A stretch of DNA of 58,811 nt from Comamonadaceae bacterium 2PF (GCA_005502875.1 SCMV01000023.1:1-58811); one strand, 5' to 3'; shown: positions 8,691-19,500, numbered from the stretch's first letter. Notes: a model not told the origin generated them from the letters alone. Numbers and translations are program-made.

Positions 8691-10535
8691 ATGGCTGTCG
8701 CCGCCCTGCCGTCTGGCGAATCGACCGCACCGATCACCGAGTCAGGCCTGCCGCCCCCGACCGACGAGGCCATCCGCCAGGACTCGGTCAGGCTCGTGTA
8801 CCGCCAGACCAGCGCGGGCCTGATCGGTCACTTCCTCGGTTGGGTGGTCTGCACCCTGGTCTACTGGGAACACGTTCCCCACCACATCCTGTGGGGCTGG
8901 AGCCTGGCCTTCGGCGTGCTCTGGACAGGTCGTTTTGCCAACCTGCTGAGCTATGAGCGAGCCGCCCTGCAAGGCCGGGTTGAGCCCGCGCGCTGGCTGC
9001 GCATGTGGAACACCGGCGCCATCATCGGTGCGGCTTTGTGGAGCGTGGCTGGGCTGCTGTTCTACGCACATGGAGGCGCCTTCGAGCGCGCCTTCCTGAT
9101 GCTGACGATCTACTCGTTTGCCATCGGGGCCGTGCCCTACATGGCCTCGCAGACCCCCCTGTTCCTGACGTGCATGGGGCTGTACTTCGTGCCCATGATC
9201 CTGCGCACCGCGCTCAATGGCGGCGAGCACGACCTCAAGATGGCCGGCATCTGGTGCCTGTTGTGCCTGTGCACGCTGGCGCTGGGGCGGGCCTTTCGCA
9301 ACATGTTCGGCGAGATGGTCAGCCTGCGCTCGCACGCACAGAACCTGGCCCGAAAGCTCCACGGAGAGATGAAGGCGGCAGAAGCCGCACAGCGCGATGC
9401 CGAAACCGCCAACCGCGCCAAGACGCAGTTCTTCGCGGCGGCAAGCCATGACCTTCGCCAGCCGCTGCACGCCCTGGGCCTGTTCGCAGAGGCCTTGCGC
9501 AGCCGCAGCAAAGACGAAGGCGTCGCCCAACTGGTCAACAGCATCAACAGCTCGGTCGACGCCCTGGAGGGCCTGTTCAGCGAGTTGCTCGACATCACCA
9601 AGATCGACACCGGCGGCGTGGACATCGAGCCCGAGCACTTCGCCATGCGCGACCTGTTCACGCGCATCCGGCTGCACTTCGAGCCCACCGCTTTCGAGAA
9701 GGGGCTGATGCTGAGCTTTCATGGCGAGCAGCACTTCGCCTACGCCGACCCCTTGGTGGTCGAGCGCATCCTGCGCAACCTGATCTCCAACGCCATCCGC
9801 TACACCGAAGACGGCGGTGTGCTGGTCTCGTGCCGGCGCCGTGGTGATCAGCTGCTGCTGCAGGTGTGGGACACCGGCATCGGCATCGCCGAAAAGGAGC
9901 AGGGCCGCATCTTCGAAGAGTTCTACCAGACGCAGAGCAACCGCCCACTCGAGCCCCACCACCGCAAGGGCCTGGGGCTGGGGCTGGCCATCGTCAAGCG
10001 CCTGGCCGGCCTCATGAACACCGACCTCACCCTGCGCTCGCGCGTGGGCCATGGCACGGTGTTCAGCTGCCTGCTGCCCGTCGGGCGCGCACCAAGGCTG
10101 CAACCGGCTTCACCGAGCAGCAAGCCATCGCTTGGCGTCACCCTCGACCGTCGCCACATCGTCGTGGTTGAAGACGAAGTCGCGGTGCTCGAAGGGCTGC
10201 AGGTGCTGCTCAAGGGATGGGGCGCCACGGTGACGGCCTTCGACTCGGTGCGCTCGGTCGAGGAATGGCTGGCACGCACCTCTGGCGACGCCGACTTGAT
10301 GCGCCCCGACCTCATCATGGTCGATTACCGCCTGCCTGAGCAGCTCACCGGCATCGACGCCATCAAGAAGCTGCGCGAGCGCTTCGGTCAGGCTTTGCCA
10401 GCCATCCTCGTGACCGGCAGCACGATGACCCAGCATGAGGAAGAGGCCCGGCAGCACAACTTCCATGTGCTGCTCAAGCCCGTGGTGCCGACCAAGCTGC
10501 GCGCGATGATCGCGTTCAAGCTCGGTCTGCGTTGA
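8691..10535 (+). CDS. Hybrid sensor histidine kinase with C-terminal receiver
   Basis: A 614-residue membrane kinase. About six hydrophobic helices occupy residues 35-215, then a short coiled segment, a HisKA domain with phospho-His near 253 (FFAAASHDLRQPLHALGLF), an HATPase domain (N-box NLISNAIRYTEDGG, G-boxes DTGIGI and GLGLGLAIVK) and a C-terminal receiver (Asp near 545 in IMVDYRLPEQ). The ATG at 8691 follows AAGGAAG by about 9 bases and is preferred over TTG 8682. It has no PAS or periplasmic sensor domain, so the membrane segment is the likely sensor. It pairs with the upstream LuxR-type regulator. Confidence 0.9.
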   Translation: MAVAALPSGESTAPITESGLPPPTDEAIRQDSVRLVYRQTSAGLIGHFLGWVVCTLVYWEHVPHHILWGWSLAFGVLWTGRFANLLSYERAALQGRVEPARWLRMWNTGAIIGAALWSVAGLLFYAHGGAFERAFLMLTIYSFAIGAVPYMASQTPLFLTCMGLYFVPMILRTALNGGEHDLKMAGIWCLLCLCTLALGRAFRNMFGEMVSLRSHAQNLARKLHGEMKAAEAAQRDAETANRAKTQFFAAASHDLRQPLHALGLFAEALRSRSKDEGVAQLVNSINSSVDALEGLFSELLDITKIDTGGVDIEPEHFAMRDLFTRIRLHFEPTAFEKGLMLSFHGEQHFAYADPLVVERILRNLISNAIRYTEDGGVLVSCRRRGDQLLLQVWDTGIGIAEKEQGRIFEEFYQTQSNRPLEPHHRKGLGLGLAIVKRLAGLMNTDLTLRSRVGHGTVFSCLLPVGRAPRLQPASPSSKPSLGVTLDRRHIVVVEDEVAVLEGLQVLLKGWGATVTAFDSVRSVEEWLARTSGDADLMRPDLIMVDYRLPEQLTGIDAIKKLRERFGQALPAILVTGSTMTQHEEEARQHNFHVLLKPVVPTKLRAMIAFKLGLR

Positions 10536-10557
10536 ATCTCAGGGCGGGCGCTGAGAT
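10536..10557. terminator. Small hairpin after the histidine kinase
   Basis: A perfect 7-base stem (ATCTCAG at 10536-10542, CTGAGAT at 10551-10557) begins just after the kinase stop, between convergent genes. There is no T-run, so it is at best a weak or factor-dependent terminator. Confidence 0.35.
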
Positions 10558-10603
10558 CGTGCCCACCCATCGCCTCAAGCAGGACTGCTCCAGGCCTGGT
10601 GAT

Positions 10604-11566
10604 TCAGCCTTGGCACAGCGCGCGCTTGGCCGCCGCGTACTCGGCCTTCAGGCGCGCCACCAGCTCGGCGGTGGGCACCACCTGCTTGACCGCGCCGATG
10701 CCCTGGCCGCAGCCCCAGATGTCCTTCCACGCCTTGGCTTCGCCAGCGTTCTTGCTGCCAAAGCTCATCTGGCTGGGGTCGCCGTCGCCCAGCGCCTCCG
10801 GGTCCAGGCCGGCCGCGATGATCGAGGGCCGCAAGTAATTGCCGTGCACGCCCGTGAACTTGCTGGAGTACAGGATGTCGGCGCTGCTGCTGTCAACGAT
10901 CATCTGCTTGTAGGCCTCGACCGCGCGGGCCTCTTCGGTGGCGATGAAGGCCGAGCCGATGTAGGCAAAGTCCGCGCCCATCGCTTGCGCCGCCAGGATG
11001 GATCGGCCGTTGGCGATGGAGCCTGATAGCGCCAGCGGGCCGTCGAACCACTCACGGATCTCCTGCACCAAGGCAAACGGGCTGAGCGTGCCCGCGTGCC
11101 CACCCGCCCCTGCCGCCACGGCGATCAGGCCATCTGCGCCCTTCTCAATGGCCTTGCGCGCAAACTTGTTGTTGATGACGTCGTGCAGCACCACGCCGCC
11201 GTAACCATGCACCGCCTGGTTCACGTCCTCGCGCGCACCCAGCGAGGTGATGATCACCGGCACCTTGTGCTTGACGCACATCTCGAGGTCGTGCTCGAGC
11301 CGGTCGTTGCTCTTGTGCACGATCTGGTTGATGGCGAAGGGCGCGGCGGGCTGATCGGGGTGGGCGCGGTTGTGGGCATCCAACGCCTCGGTGATCTCGG
11401 CCAGCCACTCATCGACCTGCGAGGCCGGGCGGGCGTTGAGCGCCGGCATCGACCCCACCACACCGGCCTTGCATTGCGCGATCACCAGCTTGGGCGTGCT
11501 GATGATGAACATGGGCGAGGCGATGACGGGGAACGGGACGCGCTTGAGCACTTCGGGCAAGGGCAT
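10604..11566 (-). CDS. Nitronate monooxygenase (2-nitropropane dioxygenase family)
   Basis: A 320-residue FMN enzyme of the NMO family, which oxidises alkyl nitronates; several members act in other flavin reactions. The FMN-phosphate block AAGAGGHAG lies near residues 145-153, and the N-terminal strand PVIASPMFIIS is typical. The ATG at 11566 follows AAGAGGAG by 6 bases and is preferred over GTG 11590. The gene stands after acdA on the same strand but is separated from it by a terminator. Confidence 0.88.
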   Translation of the reverse strand: MPLPEVLKRVPFPVIASPMFIISTPKLVIAQCKAGVVGSMPALNARPASQVDEWLAEITEALDAHNRAHPDQPAAPFAINQIVHKSNDRLEHDLEMCVKHKVPVIITSLGAREDVNQAVHGYGGVVLHDVINNKFARKAIEKGADGLIAVAAGAGGHAGTLSPFALVQEIREWFDGPLALSGSIANGRSILAAQAMGADFAYIGSAFIATEEARAVEAYKQMIVDSSSADILYSSKFTGVHGNYLRPSIIAAGLDPEALGDGDPSQMSFGSKNAGEAKAWKDIWGCGQGIGAVKQVVPTAELVARLKAEYAAAKRALCQG

Positions 11567-11604
11567 GGAATCTCCTCTTGTGTCGTTCACGGGCGATCAA
11601 AAAC

Positions 11605-11652
11605 AAAAGGGACACCCCGCCGACCGAAGCCGGTGTGAGGTGTCCCTTCTTG
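11605..11652 (-). terminator. Rho-independent terminator after the acyl-CoA dehydrogenase gene
   Basis: On the minus strand a stem GGGACACC / GGTGTCCC (about 8 base pairs, long loop) is followed by a T-rich run (TTTTGTTTTTG). It lies between the acdA stop and the nitronate monooxygenase start, and isolates the two genes. Confidence 0.75.
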
Positions 11653-11711
11653 GGTTGCCATCCTGACAGGATCAGGCGCTGGCAGCGAGTTTGCGGATCA
11701 GCAAGCCTGGA

Positions 11712-13517
11712 TCAGAAGGCGTCCACAGGCATGGCAGAGACGCTGTCGCCGCCTTCGAGCACGGTGTCGCGCAGCGAAGCCACGCGAGCCAGGATGTGGT
11801 CACCGTAGAAACGGGCGGTGGCGATCTTGGCGGTCATGAACGCGGCGTCTTCACCGGCTGCCAGCTTGTCTTCGGCCACGATCAGCGAGCGGGCCAGTTG
11901 CCAGCCAGCGACCAGGTTGCCGGCCAGCATCAGGTAGGGCACCGAGCCGGCGAACACGGCGTTGGGGTTGGCCTTGACGTTGGCGAGCACGAAGTCGACG
12001 ACCTGCAGGAAGGACTCGCGAGCGGCCTTGAGCTGCTTGGCCAGCTTCTTGCCGGCTTCGCTGTTGCGGGCGTTGAGTTGGCCTTCGGTGTCGGCGATCT
12101 GGGCGGCGATGGACTTGGCCATGGCACCACCGTCACGGGCGGTCTTGCGGCCGACCAGGTCATTGGCCTGGATGGCGGTCGTGCCTTCGTAGATCGGCAG
12201 GATGCGCGAGTCGCGGTAGTACTGGGCGGCACCGGTTTCTTCGATGAAGCCCATGCCACCGTGCACCTGCACGCCCAGCGAGGTCACCTCGACCGAGTTC
12301 TCGGTCGAGAAGCCCTTGATCAGCGGCACCAGGAACTCATAGAAGGCCTGGGCCTGCTTGGCCACGGCCGCGTCCGGGTGGTTGTGAGCCGTGTCGTAGG
12401 CAGCGGCGCCGACCAGGGCCATGGCGCGGGCGCCTTCGATCAGGCCACGCATCGTCAGCAGCATGCGCTTGACGTCGGGGTGGTGGATGATGGCCACCGA
12501 CTCCTTGGCCGAGCCATCGACCGGGCGCGATTGCACGCGATCCTTGGCATAGGCCACGGCGTGCTGGTAAGCGCGCTCGGACACGCCGATGCCCTGCACG
12601 CCCACGTCGTAGCGGGCGGCGTTCATCATGATGAACATGTACTCGAGGCCGCGGTTTTCTTCGCCAACCAGGTAACCGATGGCGCCGGGGCCGACTTCGC
12701 CCTTGTCGTCACCGTAGACCAGCACGGCGGTGGGCGAGGCCTTGATGCCGAGCTTTTCTTCGATGGAGGCGCAGTACACGTCGTTGCGCTTGCCCAGCGA
12801 GCCGTCGGCGTTGACCATGAACTTCGGGACCACGAACAGCGAGATGCCCTTGACGCCTTCGGGTGCGTCGGGGGTGCGCGCCAGCACCAGGTGGACGATG
12901 TTCTCCACCATGTCGTGCTCACCGTAGGTGATGAAGATCTTCTGGCCGCTGATGCGGTAGGTGCCATCGTCCTGCTTGACGGCCTTGGAGCGCACCAGGG
13001 CCAGGTCGGAGCCGGCTTGCGGCTCGGTCAGGTTCATGGTGCCGGTCCACTTGCCGGAGACCATGTTGGGGATGTAGCGGGTCTTGAGCTCGTCGCTGCC
13101 GGCGGTCAGCAGGGCCTCGATGGCGCCACCGGTCAGGATGGAGCACAGCGAGAAGCTCAGGTTGGCGGCCATGGTCTGCTCGACGCAGGCGGCACCGATG
13201 ATCTTGGGCAGGCCCTGGCCGCCGTACTCGACGGGCTGACCCAGGCCTTGCCAGCCACCTTCGGCCAGCGCGGCGTAGGCTTCCTTGAAGCCCTTGGAGG
13301 CGCGCACGACGCCGTTGTCCCACGAACCGTGGTCCTGGTCACCCGACCAGTTCAGCGGCGCGACCACGCCTTCGTTGAACTTGGCGGACTCTTCCAGGAC
13401 GGCCTGGGCGGTCTCGAAACCGGCGTCTTCGAAGCCGGGGATCTGGGCGATCTTGTCGATGCCAGCGAGTTCCTTCATGCAGAACAGCTGGTCCTTGACG
13501 GGTGCGGTGAATGCCAT
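11712..13517 (-). CDS. Acyl-CoA dehydrogenase, DmdC-like large type
   Basis: A 601-residue FAD enzyme longer than the usual 380-residue acyl-CoA dehydrogenases. It has an N-terminal extension, the acyl-CoA dehydrogenase core (LTEPQAGSDLA near residues 165-175 and ITYGEHDMVEN), and an extra C-terminal helical domain, the arrangement of DmdC and related fatty acyl-CoA dehydrogenases. The ATG at 13517 follows GGAG by 9 bases. etfBA upstream supplies its electron acceptor. The acyl-CoA substrate is not determined: 3-methylmercaptopropionyl-CoA or medium/long fatty acyl-CoA are both possible. Confidence 0.88.
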   Translation of the reverse strand: MAFTAPVKDQLFCMKELAGIDKIAQIPGFEDAGFETAQAVLEESAKFNEGVVAPLNWSGDQDHGSWDNGVVRASKGFKEAYAALAEGGWQGLGQPVEYGGQGLPKIIGAACVEQTMAANLSFSLCSILTGGAIEALLTAGSDELKTRYIPNMVSGKWTGTMNLTEPQAGSDLALVRSKAVKQDDGTYRISGQKIFITYGEHDMVENIVHLVLARTPDAPEGVKGISLFVVPKFMVNADGSLGKRNDVYCASIEEKLGIKASPTAVLVYGDDKGEVGPGAIGYLVGEENRGLEYMFIMMNAARYDVGVQGIGVSERAYQHAVAYAKDRVQSRPVDGSAKESVAIIHHPDVKRMLLTMRGLIEGARAMALVGAAAYDTAHNHPDAAVAKQAQAFYEFLVPLIKGFSTENSVEVTSLGVQVHGGMGFIEETGAAQYYRDSRILPIYEGTTAIQANDLVGRKTARDGGAMAKSIAAQIADTEGQLNARNSEAGKKLAKQLKAARESFLQVVDFVLANVKANPNAVFAGSVPYLMLAGNLVAGWQLARSLIVAEDKLAAGEDAAFMTAKIATARFYGDHILARVASLRDTVLEGGDSVSAMPVDAF

Positions 13518-13565
13518 GGTGTCTTGCTCCACTGCCGCCGTTTTAAACACGGCGGCTTCAGACGG

Positions 13566-13593
13566 AAAAAAGGGGCGTCTTGCAGGACGCCCC
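13566..13593 (-). terminator. Rho-independent terminator after etfA
   Basis: On the minus strand an 8-base stem GGGGCGTC / GACGCCCC (13572-13593) with a 6-base loop is followed by six T. It ends the etfBA transcript, so the dehydrogenase gene downstream probably has its own promoter or is reached by read-through. Confidence 0.85.
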
Positions 13594-13648
13594 GTTTGAG
13601 GTGCTCAGTCAGAAACGAGGTCTGCCTGCATCACCTTGGATGATGCCA

Positions 13649-14581
13649 TCACAGGGCCTTGATCAGCTCCGGCACGGCCGTGAACAGATCGGCTTCAAGG
13701 CCAAAGTCGGCGACCTGGAAGATCGGGGCTTCGGGGTCCTTGTTGATGGCGACGATGACCTTGGAGTCCTTCATGCCAGCCAAGTGCTGGATGGCGCCGG
13801 AGATGCCGACGGCCACGTACAGCTGAGGGGCCACGATCTTGCCGGTCTGGCCGACTTGCAGGTCGTTCGGGGCGTAGCCAGCGTCCACGGCGGCGCGCGA
13901 GGCGCCGAGGGCGGCACCCAGCTTGTCGGCCAGGGGCGACATGACTTCGTTGAACTTGTCGGCAGAGCCCAGGGCGCGGCCACCGGAGACCACGATCTTG
14001 GCGCCAACCAGCTCGGGACGCTCGGACTTGGTCACTTCGCGACCGACGAACGAGGACTTGCCCGAAGCGGCGACGGCAGCCAGGGTTTCAACGGCGGCGG
14101 AACCACCGGTGGCGGCAGCGGGGTCGAAAGCGGTGGCGCGAACGGTGGCGACCTTCACGGCGTCGGTCGATTGCACGGTGGCGATGGCGTTGCCAGCGTA
14201 GATCGGGCGCTCGAAGGTGTCAGCGGAGACGACCTTGGTGATTTCCGACAGTTGGCCGACGTCCAGCTTGGCGGCGACGCGGGGAGCGACGTTCTTGCCC
14301 GAAGCGGTGGCGGGGAACAGGATGTGGCTGTAGCTCGAAGCCACGGCCAGGACCTGGGCGGCCACGTTTTCAGCCAGGGAGTCGGCGAAAGCGGCGCTGT
14401 CAGCGTGCAGGACCTTGGCGACGCCAGCGATCTGGGCGGCAGCAGCGGCGGCGGCACCGGCGTTGGCGCCAGCAACCAGCACGTGCACATCGCCACCGAT
14501 GGCCTTGGCGGCGGTCACGGTGTTCAGGGTCGAGCCCTTGATGCTGTTGTTGTCGTGTTCAGCAATGACGAGAACGGTCAT
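13649..14581 (-). CDS. etfA: Electron transfer flavoprotein alpha subunit
   Basis: A 310-residue ETF alpha subunit that carries FAD and passes electrons from acyl-CoA dehydrogenases to ETF-ubiquinone oxidoreductase. The C-terminal FAD domain shows VSGGRALGS, the [14 protein letters not shown] segment, [12 protein letters not shown] and the final block [19 protein letters not shown]. It starts 10 bases after the etfB stop. Confidence 0.95.
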   Translation of the reverse strand: MTVLVIAEHDNNSIKGSTLNTVTAAKAIGGDVHVLVAGANAGAAAAAAAQIAGVAKVLHADSAAFADSLAENVAAQVLAVASSYSHILFPATASGKNVAPRVAAKLDVGQLSEITKVVSADTFERPIYAGNAIATVQSTDAVKVATVRATAFDPAAATGGSAAVETLAAVAASGKSSFVGREVTKSERPELVGAKIVVSGGRALGSADKFNEVMSPLADKLGAALGASRAAVDAGYAPNDLQVGQTGKIVAPQLYVAVGISGAIQHLAGMKDSKVIVAINKDPEAPIFQVADFGLEADLFTAVPELIKAL

Positions 14582-14591
14582 TTGGGTCTCC

Positions 14592-15341
14592 TCAGATCAC
14601 TTTGGCGTCGTTCTTGAGCTTGGCAACCAGGGTGGCCACGTCGGGCACCTTGATGCCAGCAGAGCGCTTGGGCGGCTCGGCGACGGTCAGGGTCTTGATG
14701 CGGGGGGCAACGTCCACGCCCAGGTCGGCCGGCTTGACGGTGTCAAGGGGCTTCTTCTTGGCCTTCATGATGTTGGGCAGCGTGACGTAGCGCGGCTCGT
14801 TCAGGCGCAGGTCGGTGGTGACCACGGCCGGCAGGCTCAGCGACACGGTTTCCAGGCCGCCGTCGACTTCACGGGTGACGTTGACCTTGTCGCCAGCGAC
14901 TTCCACCTTGGAGGCGAAGGTGCCTTGGGGCAGGTCGGCCAGGGCAGCCAGCATCTGGCCGACTTGGTTGCTGTCGTCGTCGATGGCTTGCTTGCCCAGG
15001 ATGATCAGCTGGGGCTGTTCCTTGTCGACCAGGGCCTTGAGCACCTTGGCCACGGCCAGGGGCTGCACGTCGCCGTCGGTTTCGACGAGGATGCCGCGGT
15101 CAGCGCCGATGGCCATGGCCGTGCGCAGGGTTTCCTGGCACTGAGCGGGACCGACGGAGACGGCGATGATCTCGGTCACGACGCCCTTTTCCTTCAGGCG
15201 GGTCGCTTCTTCGACGGCGATTTCATCGAAGGGGTTCATGGACATCTTGACGTTGGCGATGTCGACACCAGAGCCGTCGGACTTCACGCGAACCTTCACG
15301 TTGTAGTCCACAACCCGCTTGACCGGAACGAGAGCCTTCAT
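14592..15341 (-). CDS. etfB: Electron transfer flavoprotein beta subunit
   Basis: A 249-residue ETF beta subunit. It begins [19 protein letters not shown], and the AMP-binding fold and the recognition-loop region ([18 protein letters not shown], near residues 185-202) are present. The ATG at 15341 follows AGGAG by 8 bases; the longer frame to 15401 is rejected. It heads the etfBA operon and is divergent from murI. Confidence 0.95.
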   Translation of the reverse strand: MKALVPVKRVVDYNVKVRVKSDGSGVDIANVKMSMNPFDEIAVEEATRLKEKGVVTEIIAVSVGPAQCQETLRTAMAIGADRGILVETDGDVQPLAVAKVLKALVDKEQPQLIILGKQAIDDDSNQVGQMLAALADLPQGTFASKVEVAGDKVNVTREVDGGLETVSLSLPAVVTTDLRLNEPRYVTLPNIMKAKKKPLDTVKPADLGVDVAPRIKTLTVAEPPKRSAGIKVPDVATLVAKLKNDAKVI

Positions 15342-15507
15342 GCGTTGTTCTCCTGCGTCATGAGGATGAGTTGATTGAAAAGGGCCGTGCTCAAAAAGCA
15401 CGATCGTTCGATTCTAACGCGAAGTCGAGGGATTTCCGCATCATTTATCCGGCCAGGATCGGTCAAGTGGGACAAAATCGCTTCCTCTGTCGCCGTCTCT
15501 GCCCCGC

Positions 15508-16371
15508 ATGACCGATCACCCCCCGACCACGTCCGCCGAAACCGGCCGTGACCTGCGTCTGAGCATTGGCGTGTTCGACTCCGGCGTGGGTGGCCTGTCC
15601 GTGCTGCGGGTGCTGCGCGAGCACCTGCCGCATGCGACCTTGCTGTATGTGGCGGACTCCGGGCACGCGCCATATGGCGAAAAATCCGAAGCCTTCATCA
15701 CGGGGCGCTCCCAGGCCATCGCCGACTTCCTGTTGGCACAAGGCGCCGAAGTGCTGGTCGTGGCCTGCAACACCGCCACCGCCACGTCGGTGCACGCCCT
15801 TCGCTCGCGCCACCCTCACCTGCCCATCGTCGGGATCGAGCCCGGCGTCAAGCCGGCGGTGGCGGCGTCCGCAGCCCGCAAGGTGGGCGTGCTGGCCACG
15901 CCTGGCACGCTGGCGAGCGGGCGCTTTGCGCGCCTGATCGAGCAGCACGCGGGCGATGCCCAGATCCTGCCGCAACCCTGCCCTGGCCTGGCCAAGGCCA
16001 TCGAGGGCGGGCGCCTGGACACCCCGCTGCTGCGCGAGCTCATCCAGGGCTTTTGTGCACCCCTCAAGCAAGCCGGCGTGGACACCGTTGTGCTGGGCTG
16101 CACGCATTACCCCTTCGTGGCCCCCCTGATCGCCGAGGCCATGGGCCCTGGGGTGCAGTTGATCGATACCTCGGACGCAGTCGCTCGCCAAACCGTGCGC
16201 CTGGCGCGCCGCGCGCTGTCGTCGGCCGAGCGCTTGCAGGGTGAGCCCAGCGCCGGGCGCACCCGCCTGTGGACCAGCGGTGACCTGGCCGCCCTGCGGC
16301 ACTTTTGCACACCCTGGATGGCCGACGAAGCGACGTTCGAGGCCCTGCCTGCCGCGCAAACCGTGAATTGA
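15508..16371 (+). CDS. murI: Glutamate racemase
   Basis: A 287-residue enzyme that makes D-glutamate for peptidoglycan. Both catalytic cysteines are visible: Cys 87 in VVACNTATA and Cys 198 in LGCTHYPF. The substrate motif FDSGVGGLSVL lies near residues 23-33. It is divergent from etfB and followed by the giant repeat gene on the same strand, 154 bases downstream; the two are functionally unrelated. Confidence 0.95.
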   Translation: MTDHPPTTSAETGRDLRLSIGVFDSGVGGLSVLRVLREHLPHATLLYVADSGHAPYGEKSEAFITGRSQAIADFLLAQGAEVLVVACNTATATSVHALRSRHPHLPIVGIEPGVKPAVAASAARKVGVLATPGTLASGRFARLIEQHAGDAQILPQPCPGLAKAIEGGRLDTPLLRELIQGFCAPLKQAGVDTVVLGCTHYPFVAPLIAEAMGPGVQLIDTSDAVARQTVRLARRALSSAERLQGEPSAGRTRLWTSGDLAALRHFCTPWMADEATFEALPAAQTVN

Positions 16372-16424
16372 ACCGGCTAGACCGGTCAAATGCCATATTT
16401 CTCAGATTTCCCGCGCGCCCTGAC

Positions 16425-16451
16425 TCAAGTCTCCTGAACCGACGCCGAAAC
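16425..16451 (+). promoter_or_regulatory. Sigma-28 (FliA)-like promoter of the giant repeat gene
   Basis: TCAAGTCT (16425-16432) and GCCGAAAC (16444-16451) are separated by exactly 11 bases, the FliA spacing (textbook TAAAGTTT-N11-GCCGATAA). Each half matches about 6 of 8 positions. The -10 ends 74 bases before the ATG at 16526. A small inverted repeat ACCGG/CCGGT lies upstream at 16372-16386. I saw no good sigma-70 pair in this gap. This is a motif match only. Confidence 0.45.
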
Positions 16452-16525
16452 CCCCGACAGAGGAAACGGGCCTCCGAGCCCGATCTGCTTTTCTGTCAGC
16501 CCTGCTTTTTTCTGGGGAACGCGTC

Positions 16526-19500
16526 ATGGCTTCACTCATTCCGTCGCTGTCTACTGCTCAGATCGCTGCCCTGTCGACGCAGTCGATCGTCAACCTGAGC
16601 ACAGCCGACTGGGCCTTGTTCTCCACAGCGCAGGCCGCCGCCCTGACCACCGCCCAGGTGGCGGTGATCGAGACGGCCGACTTCCGGGCCATGACCACCG
16701 CTGCGGTGTCGGCGCTGACCGACGACCAGGTTGACGCACTGACCACCCGGCAATGGGCGGCGATGACGACCCAGCAGGTCGCCTCGCTGACCACCGCTCA
16801 GTTGCAGAACCTCGACGCCACCGACATTGGCGCGCTGAGCACCGTGCAGCTGCGTGCGCTGAGCACCGACAGCATCGCCTCGCTGACCACCGAGCAGATC
16901 GCCGCGCTGCGCACCCAGCAGATTTCCGCATTGAGCAACGCCCAGTTGCAGGCCCTGACGACAACCCAGATCGCCGCCATCGAGACGGCCGACATCCGCG
17001 CGCTCTCCGGTCTGCAAGTGGCCGCACTGACGTCGGACCAGGTCGCTGCCTTCACCACCGAGCAAATCAGCTCGATGGAAACGGCTGACGTGCGCGGCCT
17101 GACGACGGCTGCGATCCGCGCCCTGTCGGATGACCAGATCGCCTCGCTCGGCACGGCCCAGGTCCTGGCGCTGACCAGCACGCAGTTCGCGGCCTTCACC
17201 ACCGCCCAGATCGGTGCCATCGAGACCGAGGACATCCGCGCGCTGAGCGCCGCGCAGCTCACGCAGCTGACCACCGCCCAGATCACGGGCCTGAGCACCG
17301 CCCAGGTGGCGGCCATCAGCACCGCCAACATCCGCTTCCTGTCGCCCGCCCAGGTGGCCGCGCTGAGCTCCGAGCAAGCCGCCGCGCTGACCACGCAACA
17401 GATCGTGGCGATGGAGACCATCGACGTGGCCGCGCTGTCCACCGCCGCCTTGTCGGCCATGGGCACCGGCCAGATCCAGGCCCTGACCACGGCCCAGACC
17501 TCGGGCCTGACGGCGGCGCAGATCCAGGCGCTGTCGACCGAACAACTGCGCGCCTTCGACGTCGCCGACATCCGCGCGCTGCGCGGCATCCACCTGGCTT
17601 CTCTGTCGACCGAGCAAATTGGCTCGCTGGGCACCGACCAAGTGGCCGCGCTGACGACCGCCCAGGTGGCCCTGCTGGGCACCGACCAGGTCAACGCCCT
17701 GACTTCGGGGCAAGTGGCCGCCTTGAGCTCGCTGCAGATCGCCTCGCTGACCACCCAGCAGCTCGCTGCCATGGGCACCGAGCAGGCCGCTTCGATCGAA
17801 ACCGCTGACATCGCCGCCCTGGGCACCGCCAAGATTTCGGCGCTCAACACCGATGCACTGGCCGCCCTGACCTCCGAGCAGATCGGCGCGATGACCTCGC
17901 TGCAAGCCGCCGCCCTGACCACCCGCCAGCTGGCCGCGATGTCGACCGAGCAGGTCGCCGCGCTGGAGACGAGCGACATCCGCGCCATGACCAGCGGCCA
18001 GTTCGCCGCCCTGTCGTCCGACCAGGTGGCCGCGCTGAGCACCGCCCAGATCGCCGCGATCGACGCGCTGGACATGCGCATGGTCAAGACCGCCGCCATC
18101 GCCGCGCTCGACACCGACCAGGTGGCCGCGATGACCACGGCCCAGGTGGCAACGCTGACCACGGCCCAGGTGGCCGCGCTGTCGTCGGCCCAGATCGGCG
18201 CCATCGAAACGGCCGACATCGTGGCCCTGCAATCGGCCCAGTTCGCCGTGCTCAACAGCGAGCAGGCGTCGGCCCTGAGCGCCGCCCAGGTGGCCGCCAT
18301 CGACGCGCTGGACGTGCGCGCGCTGAGCACCGGCGTGATGGCTTCGCTGGCATCCGACCAACTGGCAGCGCTCACCACCGCCCAGATGGTTGCGATGACC
18401 ACCACGCAGCTGCGCGCGCTGACCACCGAACAGATCGGTGACCTGCAGACCGCCGACGTGGCCGCCTTGAGCACCTTGCAAGTGGCGTCGCTGACCAACG
18501 ACCAAGTGGCCGCCCTGACCACCGCGCAAATCGTCGGCCTGACCACCGCCCAGGTGGCCGCGCTGACCACCGCCCAGTTCAGCAACCTGAGCACCGAGCA
18601 GATCGCCGCCATGGAGACGGCCGACCTGCGCGCCCTGACCCCGGCTCACTACCTGGCGATGAGCTCGGAGCAGCTGACCGCGCTGTCGAACGCCCAGCTG
18701 GCTGCCATCGAAACGGCTGACCTGCGCGCCCTGACGACCGCCGCCCTGTCTGCGCTGGACACCTCGCAGATCACCGCGCTGGGCACCGCCCAGATCGCCG
18801 CGCTGACCACGGCACAAGCGGCCAACCTGACCACCGAGCAGCTGGCCTCGCTGAGCACCGCCAGCATCGCCGCCCTGACCACGGCCACGACCGCCGCGCT
18901 CAAGACCGAGCAGCTGGTGGCCCTGACGTCCGAGCAGGTCGCGGCGCTGGAGACGGCCGACCTGCGCGCCCTGAGCACCGCCCAGATCCGCGCCCTGGAC
19001 ACCGCCCAGATCGAGGCCCTGACCTCGTCGCAGCTCAACAACCTGACCTCGCTGCAGATCCGCGCGCTGAGCTCGGAGCAGATCCAGGCCATCGAAACCG
19101 CCGACCTGGCCGCGCTGAGCCTGGCCAACATGGGCCTGCTGCTCGACCCGCAAGCCGGCTACTTCAGCACCGAGCAGGTCGCTGCCCTGACCACCAGCCA
19201 GGTCGCCGCCTTGCGCACGGGCCAGCTGTCGAACTTCGACTCCGCGCAGATCGCCGCCATGACCACGGCCGAGGTCGCCGCCCTGACCCGCCTGCAGGTC
19301 GCCAGCATCTCGGGCGCGCAGGCCGTCGGCCTTGACACCGCACAGGTGGCCGCGATCAGCACCGCCAACATCTCTGCGCTGGGCACCGCCGCCGTGGCCG
19401 CCCTGTCGACCGACGTCATCGAGTCGATGAGCGACGCGCAGTACCGCGCGCTGACCTCGACCCAGCTGGGCGCATTCGGCACCGAACAGATCGTCGCCAT

